Source: Leptospiraceae bacterium (GTDB taxonomy: Bacteria > Spirochaetota > Leptospiria > Leptospirales > Leptospiraceae). From it: a stretch of 53,952 nt of DNA. Shown in pieces: positions 35,441-46,219 of this stretch. The stretch spans positions 1-53,952 of the forward strand of contig CANGZW010000011.1 of assembly GCA_947458405.1 (NCBI GenBank), read 5' to 3'. The notes beneath the pieces are model-generated. The model worked only from the letters and a program-made list of their open reading frames with translations. It searched no databases and was not told where the DNA came from. A program made the position numbers and the translations under genes. The first letter of the stretch is position 1. Each line of letters opens with the position of its first letter.

Positions 35441-38148
35441 ATAGTCTTTTTCATAATTAACAAATTATATCCATCTTGGTATTTATATTCAACAGAATCC
35501 ATGAGCTTTTCCATTATAAATACCCCAAATCCCCCTCTTCTCTCTCCACGAAGATTGGCTTGTAATGAGGGCTTAGGAACGTTTTCCCTTTGGAATACTT
35601 TTCCCTGGTCTTTGAATAGTATTTCTATACTTTTATCTGTAAATTTTATAGAACAATCAAATGTTGGGTTTTTTAATGTAGTTTCTTTATAAGAATGCAT
35701 TATGATATTCGTACCCGCTTCATCACAACATAGCAATATATCTTCATATATAACTTCATTTAAGTTTCTAACTTTTATTGTATTATAAACAAATTCTCGT
35801 AAAATTGGAATTTGATTAGTTTTAGCGGGAAAACTTTTATTAAATTGATAATCATCATTAAATTTTAGTATCATTACAGTAAAATCATCAAATTGCTCAT
35901 TTCCAGAAGCAAATTCTTGAATATCCTTAAAGACTTCTTCTATTATTTGTTGGGGCTTTAACTCTTTTCTTTTTATAATTTCAGCTACAAATTTTTCTAA
36001 TCCATACTCTTCATCTTTTGAATCTTTCTCTTCCACAGCACCATCTGTGTATAACACAATCAGATCTCCAATTCCAGGATTAATTGTTCCACCAATATAA
36101 TTACCTGTAGGTATTACACCCAATGGAGCTCCCTTCCCCTTCATGAGTTCATAACTTCCATCTTGCTTAATCCATATCTGATCATTGTGTCCCGCTGATG
36201 CAAAATTAATTTCCATAGTAGAAGGGTTATAATGAATAAAAAATAGGGTTACAAACATTCCTGATTGAGAATCTTCATAAATCAAACTATTGGATTGTCT
36301 GAGTAAATCATCTGGAGTTAAATCATGATTTCTTCCCAATGTCCTAATGATAGAAGAACTCATTGCCATAAAAATTGCCGCCGGTAAACTTTTTCCCGAA
36401 ACGTCAGCGATTAAAAATGAAAACTGACCATCACTATATTTAAACGAGTCATAGAAATCTCCCGAAACTTCTTTTGCTGGAACAGTTTTCACACCAACTT
36501 CAAAATTCGATCCCATTGCTAATTTTGCTGGAAGAATATTATTTTGAATATTTCTTGTGATCTCAATCTCTTTTTCCATGGCTTTTTTTGCGAGCATGTC
36601 ACGATTTAATTTAATATTCTCAAATCCCTTCACAAACTGGGAAGATATAGTCAACAAAAATCTAAGCTGATTATTTGTAAAAGGATGGTGACCTTCTGAT
36701 TCAGATACTGATATAGCTCCAAAAGGTTTCCCGTTTGAAAAAATCATTGGTATTACAACAAAAGGTCCTGAAATAAATTTTTGATCAATTGGATCTGGAT
36801 TACTAATTTCTGTTAAACTTTCTTTATTGATAATTTTATTTTCTGTTATACTACTTACAATCACAGAATTACTTACTAATTTCTCTGTGGAACTTTCATA
36901 ATTTCCATTTATAAAAGATTTTACAATTAAACTTTTTGCTCCTTCATCATAGATAAAAATACCTGTTCTCGCAGTTCTTAATTCTCTTGATATTATTTTT
37001 ATCGATCGAAAGAAGAGATCCTCATCGTCCTTAGATTCATTTACAGCAAGGCCGAGTTCGTATAGGCTTCCGAGCTCACTAACCGTTTTAGCAAGGTCTT
37101 TATTCGATTTTTCTAAATCTTCAAGTAATCTGGTTTTTTGTATCGCAAGGGCCGCCGCATCAGAAAAACTTAAGAATAAATTAATATCTGTTTCATTAAA
37201 ATTATTTCTATCAATAGTGTTGATTGCTTCAATTACACCAACAGTTTCATCTCCAGCCACAAGTGGTGCCGCAAGAATATTTCGTGTTACAAATCCAGAA
37301 CTCTTGTCTACTACTTTATAAACCCTATCATCATTTTGTGCATCATTAATAATCATAGGCTCCCGAGAAATAGCAACCGTACCGGCAATACCCTTTCCCA
37401 TGGGAACTCGAATTTTAGATATTTCCTCTTCTTTTTCCCCTGCAATTAAGTGAAAATATAAATCATTTCTTACTTTATCAACCAAGAGTATAGAGCAAGA
37501 TTCCGTTTTAAACACACTCTTAACGCTTTCCATTACTTCTCTCAATAAAGAATCCAAATGGGATGATTTATTGATTAAACCCGAAACACGAATTATTTCT
37601 TTAAGCAAATATTCTAGATGAGTATTTTTTTGATAATTATCTACAGAATGCAGAAGATAAAGAGCGGAGGTTGATAATTTTAAGAAAATATCTTTTTCAT
37701 TTTCAACTTCATTTGCTTCTTTTAATAATAATGTGAGTGTGTTTGAATATACTACAAATAGATCAAAATCACTTGAGGAAAAATTTTCAAAATTTTCGAT
37801 GCCCTCTAAAACGAAAGCACCTATATCAAGATTTTCATTTCCTAAAAAACAGGATAAATATGACTCTGGAACATTTTCATTTCCAAAGCTATCTTGTTTT
37901 TTTAATAAAAAATTCTTTCTTTCAGAATAAGAAGTGTTAGCGATTTTTTCTGTTATTGGTAGAATTTTTTTATTTGTAGCCTGAAGTATTCCGTTTTCAT
38001 CCGGAAAGAAAAGAGAGCCTTTTTTGGCACCAATACTTTTGATTGCTTCTTGGAGAATAAGAGAGAAGATTTCATTAAAATTCTCTTTATTTTTAATATA
38101 AACTTTATTACCGTTTAGCTTAAGTAGTGGGTTAATTAGTAAGGACAA
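35434..38148 (-). CDS. multi-GAF SpoIIE phosphatase fused to a HATPase anti-sigma domain
   Basis: 904 residues. Three GAF-like domains lie near 20-155, 195-345 (RVPMGKGIAGTVAISREPM) and 375-510. A short coiled coil precedes a SpoIIE/PP2C domain about 545-745 with metal residues in EVSGDFYD, LIADVSGKSLPAA and YTDGAVEE. At the C-terminus (about 770-900) is an RsbW-like HATPase with CCDEAGTNIIMHSY and GGFGVFIMEKLMD. One protein therefore combines the phosphatase that activates STAS antagonists with the kinase-type domain that inactivates them. Likely clients are STAS proteins such as those at 2731 and 39952. The coiled-coil gene lies 12 bases upstream in the same operon. Confidence 0.92.
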   Translation of the reverse strand: MSLLINPLLKLNGNKVYIKNKENFNEIFSLILQEAIKSIGAKKGSLFFPDENGILQATNKKILPITEKIANTSYSERKNFLLKKQDSFGNENVPESYLSCFLGNENLDIGAFVLEGIENFENFSSSDFDLFVVYSNTLTLLLKEANEVENEKDIFLKLSTSALYLLHSVDNYQKNTHLEYLLKEIIRVSGLINKSSHLDSLLREVMESVKSVFKTESCSILLVDKVRNDLYFHLIAGEKEEEISKIRVPMGKGIAGTVAISREPMIINDAQNDDRVYKVVDKSSGFVTRNILAAPLVAGDETVGVIEAINTIDRNNFNETDINLFLSFSDAAALAIQKTRLLEDLEKSNKDLAKTVSELGSLYELGLAVNESKDDEDLFFRSIKIISRELRTARTGIFIYDEGAKSLIVKSFINGNYESSTEKLVSNSVIVSSITENKIINKESLTEISNPDPIDQKFISGPFVVIPMIFSNGKPFGAISVSESEGHHPFTNNQLRFLLTISSQFVKGFENIKLNRDMLAKKAMEKEIEITRNIQNNILPAKLAMGSNFEVGVKTVPAKEVSGDFYDSFKYSDGQFSFLIADVSGKSLPAAIFMAMSSSIIRTLGRNHDLTPDDLLRQSNSLIYEDSQSGMFVTLFFIHYNPSTMEINFASAGHNDQIWIKQDGSYELMKGKGAPLGVIPTGNYIGGTINPGIGDLIVLYTDGAVEEKDSKDEEYGLEKFVAEIIKRKELKPQQIIEEVFKDIQEFASGNEQFDDFTVMILKFNDDYQFNKSFPAKTNQIPILREFVYNTIKVRNLNEVIYEDILLCCDEAGTNIIMHSYKETTLKNPTFDCSIKFTDKSIEILFKDQGKVFQRENVPKPSLQANLRGERRGGFGVFIMEKLMDSVEYKYQDGYNLLIMKKTIN

Positions 38149-38160
38149 GGAATTTATCTT

Positions 38161-38472
38161 TTACCCATTCAGATTAAGATGTAATGCTTCTTCTCTTAAT
38201 TTTCTATTTTGTTCTTCAAGCTCTTTAATTCTACTAATTGCCGCTAGTAGCTCTTCTCTAGAAATGGTTGCAACTATATCTGTTGCTTTAACTGTCTCTT
38301 GTGCTGATTTCAATTCTTCAGATGAGTATGACATTATTGTTTCATACATTTTGATAATTTCATCTGCATTGGCTAATTCCCTTTCATTGAGTTTAAGTAC
38401 TTTTTCATACCCCAAGAGAAGCTTTTTTTGGGTCTCAATTTGTTTTCTCATATTTTCGATAGATTCACTCAT
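38161..38472 (-). CDS. short coiled-coil protein upstream of the SpoIIE-type regulator
   Basis: 103 residues, nearly all predicted helical coiled coil (MRKQIETQKKLLLGYEKVL at the start, RIKELEEQNRKLREEALHL at the end). No membrane segment or known domain. It is the first gene of the pair, 12 bases before the 904-residue regulator, and probably oligomerises or tethers it. Function unknown. Confidence 0.7.
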   Translation of the reverse strand: MSESIENMRKQIETQKKLLLGYEKVLKLNERELANADEIIKMYETIMSYSSEELKSAQETVKATDIVATISREELLAAISRIKELEEQNRKLREEALHLNLNG

Positions 38473-38541
38473 AGAAAATTCCCTTCCTAAACATAAAACT
38501 TAATTGACCTCTCCAGTAAACAACATCTTCCTGTAGTAAAT

Positions 38542-38614
38542 GGGGATGTAGCTCAGCTGGGAGAGCACTTGAATGGCATTCAAGAGGTCGGGGGTTCGAT
38601 CCCCCTCGTCTCCA
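38542..38614 (+). tRNA. tRNA-Ala (GGC anticodon)
   Basis: 73 bases fold as a full cloverleaf: acceptor GGGGATG with CGTCTCC, D arm GCTC/GAGC, anticodon stem CTTGA/TCAAG around loop ATGGCAT (anticodon GGC), T arm with TTCGATC loop and discriminator A at 38614. CCA is not encoded. Wobble pairs occur in the acceptor stem. A TTGACC at 38504-38509 upstream might be a -35 element, but no matching -10 is convincing. Confidence 0.97.
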
Positions 38615-38670
38615 TTGTAACCTAAAATAAATTCTTCTGAAATAAATATCTCATAGTCAATGTTTTTTTT

Positions 38671-39390
38671 ATGACACTATATAAAATACATTTCCAAAGC
38701 TCAATTCTTTATGATACATACGGTAACCCTTTTGGCGTTCCCGTCTTGCTAATAGAGGATGTTTTCTCTACCTTTCAAAATGAGACGGATTTCCTAATGA
38801 AATCTCAAAATAGAAAGTTTCAAGTGACTCATATAAAAAAAATCAATTTTAATAATGTTGATTCAGCTGAATATTCCCTTCTAGATTCAACCCTTAAATC
38901 CCTTGAGGAAATAATTATTGGTTCGGCCTCTAAAATCATTATTATCTCAGAAGGTTTTAGTTGTACATTGGCTTTGCACCTCAGTATGACCCATCCCTCA
39001 AAAATAAACTCATCCTACCTTATTAACCCTGAATTCTGTCTTAGAAAAAATGATTATAACCCAGCATTTGCCTTTTGGGATTGGTATAGTAAGAAATTTG
39101 AATTTCTTCCCAATCTAGCTAAATTTCCATTTTTGTTGGATTTTTATTTGAAATTCTCAAATTTCAGTGAAAGAATCTACAATCATGAGCAGGATTTCTC
39201 CAACCACATTATTTTCTCTGCAAGACCAACTGAATCGAATGTTGAAAAATCGAGATTCTTAGGAAAAAAGAATACTATTTCAATATTGGATCAAAACTTT
39301 GAATCAACAACTATTCTGAATTCTCCAGTTTTTCAAAAACTTATGATTTGGTTTTTGGAAAAAGATCATTTACAAATTACAGATACATAG
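38671..39390 (+). CDS. alpha/beta-hydrolase-like protein with degenerate nucleophile elbow
   Basis: 239 residues. The segment [17 protein letters not shown] followed by the start of a helix and SSYLINP looks like the strand-elbow-helix of an alpha/beta hydrolase, but the nucleophile position of G-x-S-x-G is Gly (SEGFS). No clear Asp or His of a triad can be assigned. It may be a non-catalytic relative, or the resemblance may be loose. The ATG has no Shine-Dalgarno. It ends 25 bases before def. Confidence 0.5.
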   Translation: MTLYKIHFQSSILYDTYGNPFGVPVLLIEDVFSTFQNETDFLMKSQNRKFQVTHIKKINFNNVDSAEYSLLDSTLKSLEEIIIGSASKIIIISEGFSCTLALHLSMTHPSKINSSYLINPEFCLRKNDYNPAFAFWDWYSKKFEFLPNLAKFPFLLDFYLKFSNFSERIYNHEQDFSNHIIFSARPTESNVEKSRFLGKKNTISILDQNFESTTILNSPVFQKLMIWFLEKDHLQITDT

Positions 39391-39415
39391 AAAGTTAAAT
39401 GACAAGGGAAATTAT

Positions 39416-39955
39416 ATGGCTGTAAAAAAAGTTCTTAGATTGGGAAACCCACTCCTTCGACAGAAGAGCCTGGCGATTGATGAATCTGAAGTTAAAACTA
39501 AAGATTTCAAAAAGTTAATCAAAGACATGTTTGAAACTATGCGCTTTGAAAATGGTATTGGGCTGGCGGCTCCTCAAATTGGTATTCTTAAAAGAATTGT
39601 AATTGTAGGAATTGAAGAAGAAAATCCTCGGTACCCCGATGCTCCAAAAATAGAAGAACACATTTTAATTAATCCCATTATTACTCCCCTCTCAGAGCCA
39701 GAGGGAGGTTATTGGGAAGGTTGCCTCTCTGTTCCGGGAATGCGAGGATTCGTGGAGAGACCAAAAAAAATTAAGCTAGAATATTATGATGAAAAATGGA
39801 ATTATTACAATAAAATGATAGAAGGCTTCCCAGCTGTTGTCTACCAACATGAATGTGACCACCTAGAAGGTGTTTTGTATGTAGATAGACTAAAGAGTCC
39901 AAAGCTTTTTGGATATACAGATGAATTTGATATTAAAGAAAAAAGTCTCGATTAA
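39416..39955 (+). CDS. def: peptide deformylase
   Basis: 179 residues. Removes the N-formyl group from nascent proteins. All three motifs are present: [10 protein letters not shown] near 44-53, EGCLSVPG near 102 with the metal-binding Cys, and the QHECDHLEG motif near 144 with two metal His and the catalytic Glu. The C-terminal extension past YVDRL is short. Its stop codon overlaps the stop of the convergent STAS gene (TTAA shared). Confidence 0.96.
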   Translation: MAVKKVLRLGNPLLRQKSLAIDESEVKTKDFKKLIKDMFETMRFENGIGLAAPQIGILKRIVIVGIEEENPRYPDAPKIEEHILINPIITPLSEPEGGYWEGCLSVPGMRGFVERPKKIKLEYYDEKWNYYNKMIEGFPAVVYQHECDHLEGVLYVDRLKSPKLFGYTDEFDIKEKSLD

Positions 39956-40368
39956 ATTAGAGGCTTTTTTAATAGCTCATCGATTTCTTTATCTTCTTCA
40001 TTACTAAACTTAGCATTGAATTGATCATTAGTCATTATTTCAAAAAACATATCTAATTTTGCTAATTTAAATACATTGAGAATCATAGGTTTAAGACCTA
40101 TCAAAATCAATATACCTTTTTTGTTTTTCACCACATTCAGCGATTTAATCAAAGTACCTATACCTGAAGAATCAATATAATCGAGTTTATTCATGTCGAT
40201 AGCTAAAATGCTAGGATTGGATTCCATTTGTTTTTGAAATAATGTTTCAAATTCTTCAGTATTTTCGATATCAAACTTTCCATGGATTTCTATAATCTTT
40301 ACTTGTCCAAGAGTGCGTAACTTTAGTTCCAATTTTAATCCTTCCTTCGTGACTATCGAACGAGTCAA
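39952..40368 (-). CDS. STAS-domain anti-sigma factor antagonist
   Basis: 138 residues with a STAS domain from about residue 15 to 115. The phosphorylation-site motif [13 protein letters not shown] lies near 60-72. The last 20 or so residues are acidic and extra to the domain. Monocistronic. Expected to be phosphorylated by an RsbW-like HATPase and dephosphorylated by a SpoIIE-type phosphatase; the fusion protein ending about 2 kb away (35434-38148) is a candidate for both, by proximity only. Confidence 0.88.
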   Translation of the reverse strand: MTRSIVTKEGLKLELKLRTLGQVKIIEIHGKFDIENTEEFETLFQKQMESNPSILAIDMNKLDYIDSSGIGTLIKSLNVVKNKKGILILIGLKPMILNVFKLAKLDMFFEIMTNDQFNAKFSNEEDKEIDELLKKPLI

Positions 40369-40477
40369 AATATAGTTTCTTAATTCCCTTTTAAAAAATC
40401 AATTGTTTTTCTTTTATTTAAGTTAAGGAAAATCTTTATAGCTGACATTCTTCCTTTTTGTTGTATGGTATATAATT

Positions 40478-41674
40478 ATGTTGAAGAACATTGAATTAGC
40501 TATTGAGGAAATCAAATCTGGAAAGATGATCATCTTGGTTGACTCAGAAGATCGCGAAAACGAGGGAGATTTAGTAATTTCTGCGGAATTTGCTAGCCCA
40601 GAAGCCATTAATTTTATGGCTACCCATGGAAGGGGACTGATTTGCATTCCTATGACTTCAGAAAAGCTGGCTAAACTTGGTTTGAGTAGAATGGTTGAGA
40701 GAGGTGGAGATCATCATGGAACTGCCTTTACAATTTCTGTTGATGCCAAAGAAGGAGTCTCCACTGGAATTTCTGCCTTTGATCGGTCAAAAACAATCTC
40801 CGTGCTCTTAAATGAAAACTCTTCTCCAGAGGATTTAGTAAAACCAGGACATTTATTTCCACTAGAAGCAAGAAAGGGGGGAGTTCTTCGCAGGGCGGGG
40901 CATACTGAGGCCTCCGTGGATCTTTCCATATTAGCAGGTTTAAAACCCGCCGCTGTCATTTGTGAGATTATGAACGATGATGGAACAATGGCACGTATGA
41001 AAGATTTAGAAGGATTTGCAAAAATTCATAATTTAAATATCTATACTATTGCTGATTTAATAGCCTATCGAACTCAAAAAGATAAATTAATAAAATTTGA
41101 AGCTGAGGCAAGATTACCCACTGAATATGGTGAATTTACAATCAAAGCCTACTCTACATTGATAGATGATAAAATTCATGTGGCACTTATAAAAGGGAAT
41201 ATTATTGGTAAAGATGTCCTGGTAAGAGTTCATTCAGAGTGTCTTACAGGTGATATTTTCATGAGCAATAGATGTGACTGTGGACCTCAACTAAATGCCG
41301 CTCTTGATAAAATTAACAAAGAAGGAAGCGGTGTACTTTTGTATATGAGACAAGAAGGCAGAGGTATCGGTTTAATTAATAAATTAAAGGCATACTCAAT
41401 TCAAGATAGGGGTTATGATACAGTTGAGGCAAATGAAAAGCTGGGATTTCCACCAGATCTAAGAGATTATGGTATAGGTGCTCAAATTTTAAGAGACTTA
41501 GGGATTGAAAGAATGAAGATTATGACTAATAATCCTCGCAAAATAGTTGGACTCGAAGGATATGGCTTAAACATTACCAGTAGAGTTCCCCTTGAAATAC
41601 AAGCCGTCGATGAAAATCAAAAATATCTCCAAACAAAAAAATTAAAATTAGGACATATTTTAAATTCTATTTAG
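40478..41674 (+). CDS. ribBA: bifunctional DHBP synthase / GTP cyclohydrolase II
   Basis: 398 residues. The N-terminal half makes 3,4-dihydroxy-2-butanone-4-phosphate ([36 protein letters not shown]). The C-terminal half opens GTP for riboflavin synthesis, with zinc ligands in HSECLTGD and NRCDCGPQL and the catalytic stretch [11 protein letters not shown]. Both active sites look intact. No Shine-Dalgarno precedes the ATG; instead TATAAT sits two bases upstream. No FMN riboswitch fits in the gap of about 110 bases. Confidence 0.96.
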   Translation: MLKNIELAIEEIKSGKMIILVDSEDRENEGDLVISAEFASPEAINFMATHGRGLICIPMTSEKLAKLGLSRMVERGGDHHGTAFTISVDAKEGVSTGISAFDRSKTISVLLNENSSPEDLVKPGHLFPLEARKGGVLRRAGHTEASVDLSILAGLKPAAVICEIMNDDGTMARMKDLEGFAKIHNLNIYTIADLIAYRTQKDKLIKFEAEARLPTEYGEFTIKAYSTLIDDKIHVALIKGNIIGKDVLVRVHSECLTGDIFMSNRCDCGPQLNAALDKINKEGSGVLLYMRQEGRGIGLINKLKAYSIQDRGYDTVEANEKLGFPPDLRDYGIGAQILRDLGIERMKIMTNNPRKIVGLEGYGLNITSRVPLEIQAVDENQKYLQTKKLKLGHILNSI

Positions 41675-42013
41675 CTATTCCCTTCTTCGCTTTTTTTGTA
41701 GTACATCTACTATAAATAGCGATAAAAAAGCTCCAATTACGATAACTATTAAATTAACATTAGATAATTGAATTGTACCGATTTTGGGAGACATTAGCCA
41801 CATTATGAAATCTCGTATTACCTTATGAAAAAAAGCAAATAGCAAAATAGATCCAAAACTAGCAATGGCAGTAGCTCCAATGTATCCACCCAAAATTTCT
41901 TTCTTCTTGTAATAATAAAAATAATAAGAAACAAGCATAGAGAGGGCTAGGATAAATATAATATCCATGAGTAAGGTCCAGGGAGCTGATACATTTGCAA
42001 GAGGAAAGAACAT
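41675..42013 (-). CDS. small integral membrane protein, function unknown
   Basis: 112 residues with three hydrophobic segments (about 14-34, 42-70, 84-104) and a basic end KKRRRE. A small-residue run GGYIGATAIASFGSILL resembles transglycosylase-associated membrane proteins, but too weakly for a call. Its stop abuts the ribBA stop (TAGCTA) and its start is one base from the end of the thioredoxin-domain gene, so it is likely in that operon. Confidence 0.6.
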   Translation of the reverse strand: MFFPLANVSAPWTLLMDIIFILALSMLVSYYFYYYKKKEILGGYIGATAIASFGSILLFAFFHKVIRDFIMWLMSPKIGTIQLSNVNLIVIVIGAFLSLFIVDVLQKKRRRE

Positions 42014-42014
42014 T

Positions 42015-44102
42015 TTATAAACCTATTTGGGGAAATTTATCCTTTAATTTTGATATAATTGACTCTTTCGTATATTGAGGTACTTCACAAATAGTTTCTT
42101 TACAAATATACAATGTGTAAGGATCCTCTGGATATTTCCCTTTGAGAAATGGAATTTTTTCTTTCATATCTCCAAAATCTGAAGAGAGTATAAAACAAAA
42201 AGCTAAATTTGGAATATGCGAAGTCTGAAAAAAGTGAATTATTTTATCAGAAAATTCATCTCTTACTTTAGAAATAAGAATTATTTCAAATTTTGTTTCC
42301 AGATAATATAAATAGGATTTCAGAAGGAAAGATGAGCTTAATGGTCTAGTTTCAATATCTTTTTTATAATATTTAAAAATTTTCTCTGCTCTCGAAGTAA
42401 AATCCGAATAGTCAAATCCAAATAAGGATAATTTTTGTAGTACTAATGAAAATGTACTATTGCCCGCAGGTTCAACACTATCATAACTATCAATGGATCT
42501 TCTTATTAATTTTTCAGCATCATTACCCGTGGAATAATAAACACCTTTTTCTGTATCAAATAATTTAATCACTTCTCTTGTTAAATTATAAGCATGAGTC
42601 AAATATTCAAACTTAAAAGTTGATTTATATAATTCTATTCCTGCATTCGCTAACTCAGCATAATCATTCAAATAGCCTTTTATTGAACTCTCTCCATCCC
42701 TCCAAGACCTTAGAAGCCTTCCATTTATAAATAAATTTTTATATATAAATAAGTAAGTTTTCTCAGCAGAAGATACAAGGTCATTATCAGAAAAAATCCG
42801 TCCTGCATATGCTAAAGATGTTATATAAAGTGAATTCCAAGACGTTAAAACTTTATCATCCCTTAGCGGACGAATTCTCAGGCACCGAACTTTTAAAATT
42901 TTTCGTCTTACATTTTCTACAATTTCTTTCCATTCAGATTCGATAAGATTATTTTTTTTTATGAAATCTAGATTGAAAGATTCATTTAGAATATTCTTTC
43001 CTTCGAAGTTTCCTTCAGGTGTAATATTCCAGAATTCTAATAATAGGTTTGCATTTTCTCCCAAAAGTGGTTTAATTTCGTCGTACAACCATACATAAAA
43101 TTTCCCCTCCTCACCATCACTATCCGCATCTTCCGCACTTGAAATTCCATTATCGGAAAGTCTCATATCCCGATCTATATATCTGATAATATCATAGGAT
43201 ATTTCCTTATAGATAGTTTTTTTTGTTATACTAAAACATTCAACCAATGCATATAAAAAAAGAGAATTATCGTATAACATTTTTTCAAAATGTGGAACTA
43301 ACCAATTATGATCTGTAGAATACCTAGAGAGCCCTCCTCCAATTTGATCATATACTCCACCTTTTTTAATTGCAATTAAAGTGGATTCCACCATTTCTAA
43401 GGCAAAATCATCTTTAGAAAAGTAGTAATAATTTAATAAGTAAGAGAGCCCCATTGATGGAGGAAATTTATTTTGTGCATTCGTTTTAAATCCATATTTT
43501 TCTTTATCATAAAAATTTTTATAAATTTGGTATCCATTCGAAAAAGAGGAAGAATGAGGAAAATCGTTTTTATTTTCTGATTCTTCAATTGATATCAGAA
43601 ATTTTACTAAATTTTCTCCTGATTGTTGTATTTCATCCCGTCTATTTTCCCATGCGTTGTTAATTATAGAAAGAATTTCCTTAAAACTTTTTCTACCATA
43701 TCGGGGTTCAGGAGGAAAATAGGTTCCTCCGGCTATTGGTAGTGTGTCAGGAGTAAGAAACATATTCAACGGCCAACCGCCCTGTTGATCCATAGCCTGC
43801 AATGCATCCATATAAATTGAATCTATATCCGGTCTTTCCTCTCTATCAACTTTTATGGGAATAAAATAGGTGTTTAGTATTTCAGCTATGGCTGGATCTT
43901 CAAAAGATTCCCTCTCCATAACATGACACCAATGACAAGTTGCATAACCAATAGAAACTAAAATTGGCTTATTTTCCTGTTTAGCTTTTGTGAGTGCTTC
44001 CTCTCCCCAAGGATACCAGTCTACTGGATTGTTTGCATGTTGAAGAAGGTATGGACTTTTTTCTTTTATTAATCGATTAGGCTTAGTAATTTTCCCATTC
44101 AT
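42015..44102 (-). CDS. YyaL/SPATA20-type thioredoxin-domain protein
   Basis: 695 residues. The N-terminal DUF255 thioredoxin-like domain begins [19 protein letters not shown] and has the redox-like CHWCHVM near 59-65, followed by [13 protein letters not shown] and [11 protein letters not shown]. The rest is an (alpha/alpha)6 barrel of N-acylglucosamine-epimerase type ([37 protein letters not shown]). The physiological substrate is unknown across the family. It overlaps the upstream unknown gene by 4 bases. Confidence 0.9.
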   Translation of the reverse strand: MNGKITKPNRLIKEKSPYLLQHANNPVDWYPWGEEALTKAKQENKPILVSIGYATCHWCHVMERESFEDPAIAEILNTYFIPIKVDREERPDIDSIYMDALQAMDQQGGWPLNMFLTPDTLPIAGGTYFPPEPRYGRKSFKEILSIINNAWENRRDEIQQSGENLVKFLISIEESENKNDFPHSSSFSNGYQIYKNFYDKEKYGFKTNAQNKFPPSMGLSYLLNYYYFSKDDFALEMVESTLIAIKKGGVYDQIGGGLSRYSTDHNWLVPHFEKMLYDNSLFLYALVECFSITKKTIYKEISYDIIRYIDRDMRLSDNGISSAEDADSDGEEGKFYVWLYDEIKPLLGENANLLLEFWNITPEGNFEGKNILNESFNLDFIKKNNLIESEWKEIVENVRRKILKVRCLRIRPLRDDKVLTSWNSLYITSLAYAGRIFSDNDLVSSAEKTYLFIYKNLFINGRLLRSWRDGESSIKGYLNDYAELANAGIELYKSTFKFEYLTHAYNLTREVIKLFDTEKGVYYSTGNDAEKLIRRSIDSYDSVEPAGNSTFSLVLQKLSLFGFDYSDFTSRAEKIFKYYKKDIETRPLSSSFLLKSYLYYLETKFEIILISKVRDEFSDKIIHFFQTSHIPNLAFCFILSSDFGDMKEKIPFLKGKYPEDPYTLYICKETICEVPQYTKESIISKLKDKFPQIGL

Positions 44103-45994
44103 GAAATTTCTTGACCCAGAATTTCTAATAAATTTTGAGCTTTTTCAATCTTTGCCATATCAACAGGAGCTGATAGATGGGGATTTCTGTCAGCTACAAC
44201 ATTTTCTAGAGATTCTATCAAGAATTGTTTTTTGGTAGCCCATGAGTCATCATCAGGATATACAACTATTTCAATATTCTCACCCCCTCGAATGGGGAGT
44301 GATATTATTCGAAACTTTTTCTTTTTTAAATTATTTATAAAGTCCGGATCTTCTGGATAATATTCTGTTAATTCGCTGAGAGTGGGGACATGTTTTTTGA
44401 CACTATAAAAATAATCTAAGGTACTTTTAACTGAATCAGAAAAAAACTTATCCTTCACCCCACTAACCATATCTCTTTTCTTGCTATCTACATCTGAATT
44501 TATTTTTTGATTATTATTTTCATTCTTTATTGCAAGTTGATCCTGCTCGAGTTTGATTTTTTCCTTAGCTTTTTCATAAAATAATTCATTAAGGGATTGA
44601 ATGGGAATATACATGAAAATTCTAAAATACCATGGTATATATGGTGTATATATAATTTTATTTAACTCCTGATATATGATAGCAAAATTAAAATCTATTA
44701 GAAGCGGGCGAAGAGTTCTTTCATTTTTATCAATTAAATATTTCAAAGCAACAGCTTTCCAATGCTCTCCCGCACCGATAGCAATCATACCAACAACTAA
44801 TGATCTTATAAAACCATGCTCTCTTCCTGTGAAAACGTTTACTGTTCCTTTCGGGGATTGCCATTTAATGTAGTACAATTCCCTATCTGTTAATAAATCT
44901 TTCCAAACATCAGGAGGATATTTTAATGATTCAGAATGGTTTATGAATGTAATTAAATTCATCCATTTACTTGAAGGGGCTGTGATTGCTCTTTTAAATT
45001 CTGATTTTACATTCTCACAATCATCCCTCCAATTTTGCATGTAAAAGTTATCCACATAGGGTTCGAGTTGAATGATTATATCCATAACCAATAATTTTTT
45101 TACATTATCAATACCATCTCTCAGCTTGATTTGTTTAGTTACTCTTGCTAACTCAACTGCAAATCCAGTCGTCTTAAATGGAAATTGACTAGTTTCAAAA
45201 TATATTTTCTTTTCTAATAAAATAGGTTCTAGTATAGTTCTATTTATTGTACTACCAATTAATGATTTTATTATATCTTCCTGCATAAATGAATCAGCGT
45301 TTTCAAATATATCCATTACTTCATTTGTTTTTATGAAAAATATTCCAAATTCTTTTAGGGGAATAGCCAAATCTGATTCAATAAATCTTCTTTCAATCTC
45401 TCTTGAAATGTATTCAATAACTTCCTCATAAATAGGAATTCCGTTATTCATTTTTTTTAGAATATGCCAGGGATTAAAGATATTTGAATGCCCACCATAA
45501 GGGTCAATATTCCCATTCATATACCATCTGTATTCAGAAACTTGATCTTCTTTGGAAATTTTGGCTCTAGACTCATACCAATATTTTATAGACTTAAACG
45601 AACATACAATCAACTCTTCGAAAAGATTAGCTATAGAAAAGTTTTTATCATCTCCGGGATGAGTTATGAAATAGGGAACTATTTCTAATGCGATTTCACC
45701 GGCATCAAATTCAAAAACAGGTATTTGGCATAGAAATTGATTGCTAACCAAATGATTTAAATTTAGTGTTAAGGTTTTTTCTTCAATTTGTAGACTATCT
45801 ATAAAAGATTTCTTTAGAGAAAAGAGTCCACCTTTGGTAGCATTCTGTACAGTACTATTATTTTTAGCAACTTTCAGAATCTCTTGTTGAATTTTATTTG
45901 TAGGACTGATTCCTAAAATAATTGATTCTTTCTCTCTTCTAACACGTAGAAAAGAATATTTTATATCCGTTTCATTTGGGGGAGAGATAGACAT
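44099..45994 (-). CDS. large unknown protein paired with the thioredoxin-domain gene
   Basis: 631 residues, soluble, without signal peptide. Rich in aromatic and charged residues; no nucleotide-binding or catalytic motif recognised. A hydrophobic patch near 460-480 ([15 protein letters not shown]) may touch a membrane. A low-complexity linker (about 490-525, many Lys, Asn, Asp) separates it from a C-terminal domain of about 100 residues that includes [23 protein letters not shown]. Overlaps the next gene by 4 bases, so translation is coupled. I do not recognise a family. Confidence 0.7.
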   Translation of the reverse strand: MSISPPNETDIKYSFLRVRREKESIILGISPTNKIQQEILKVAKNNSTVQNATKGGLFSLKKSFIDSLQIEEKTLTLNLNHLVSNQFLCQIPVFEFDAGEIALEIVPYFITHPGDDKNFSIANLFEELIVCSFKSIKYWYESRAKISKEDQVSEYRWYMNGNIDPYGGHSNIFNPWHILKKMNNGIPIYEEVIEYISREIERRFIESDLAIPLKEFGIFFIKTNEVMDIFENADSFMQEDIIKSLIGSTINRTILEPILLEKKIYFETSQFPFKTTGFAVELARVTKQIKLRDGIDNVKKLLVMDIIIQLEPYVDNFYMQNWRDDCENVKSEFKRAITAPSSKWMNLITFINHSESLKYPPDVWKDLLTDRELYYIKWQSPKGTVNVFTGREHGFIRSLVVGMIAIGAGEHWKAVALKYLIDKNERTLRPLLIDFNFAIIYQELNKIIYTPYIPWYFRIFMYIPIQSLNELFYEKAKEKIKLEQDQLAIKNENNNQKINSDVDSKKRDMVSGVKDKFFSDSVKSTLDYFYSVKKHVPTLSELTEYYPEDPDFINNLKKKKFRIISLPIRGGENIEIVVYPDDDSWATKKQFLIESLENVVADRNPHLSAPVDMAKIEKAQNLLEILGQEIS

Positions 45995-46219
45995 TCAATA
46001 ATTCTATCGGAAAATGCAAAAAAAAAAAAAGTAAATCTTATTTTTGAACGTATTCATTTTAAGATTAAAGCAATTTGATGCTGTAAAGAGAGAGAATATA
46101 GGCTAAAAAATTATTCAATTAAAAATAGCATAGAATTTGAGATCCTACCCTATTTTTATTGCACCTGAATAGAACATTTAGAATCCTGAAGGAAACTGAA
46201 TAAGAGAGTAACATTAAAA
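45995..46219. other. 225-base divergent intergenic region with an A13 tract
   Basis: Separates the minus-strand unknown gene from aspS. It holds a run of 13 A at 46018-46030 and AT-rich DNA that should include promoters in both directions, but I cannot assign -35 and -10 boxes with confidence. No open frame of note and no tRNA-like or T-box-like structure seen ahead of aspS. Confidence 0.4.

Noticed and set aside
46031-46219. Possible leader regulation (T-box-like) of aspS
   Set aside because: No T-box sequence or convincing stem series; only a weak 7-base inverted repeat.
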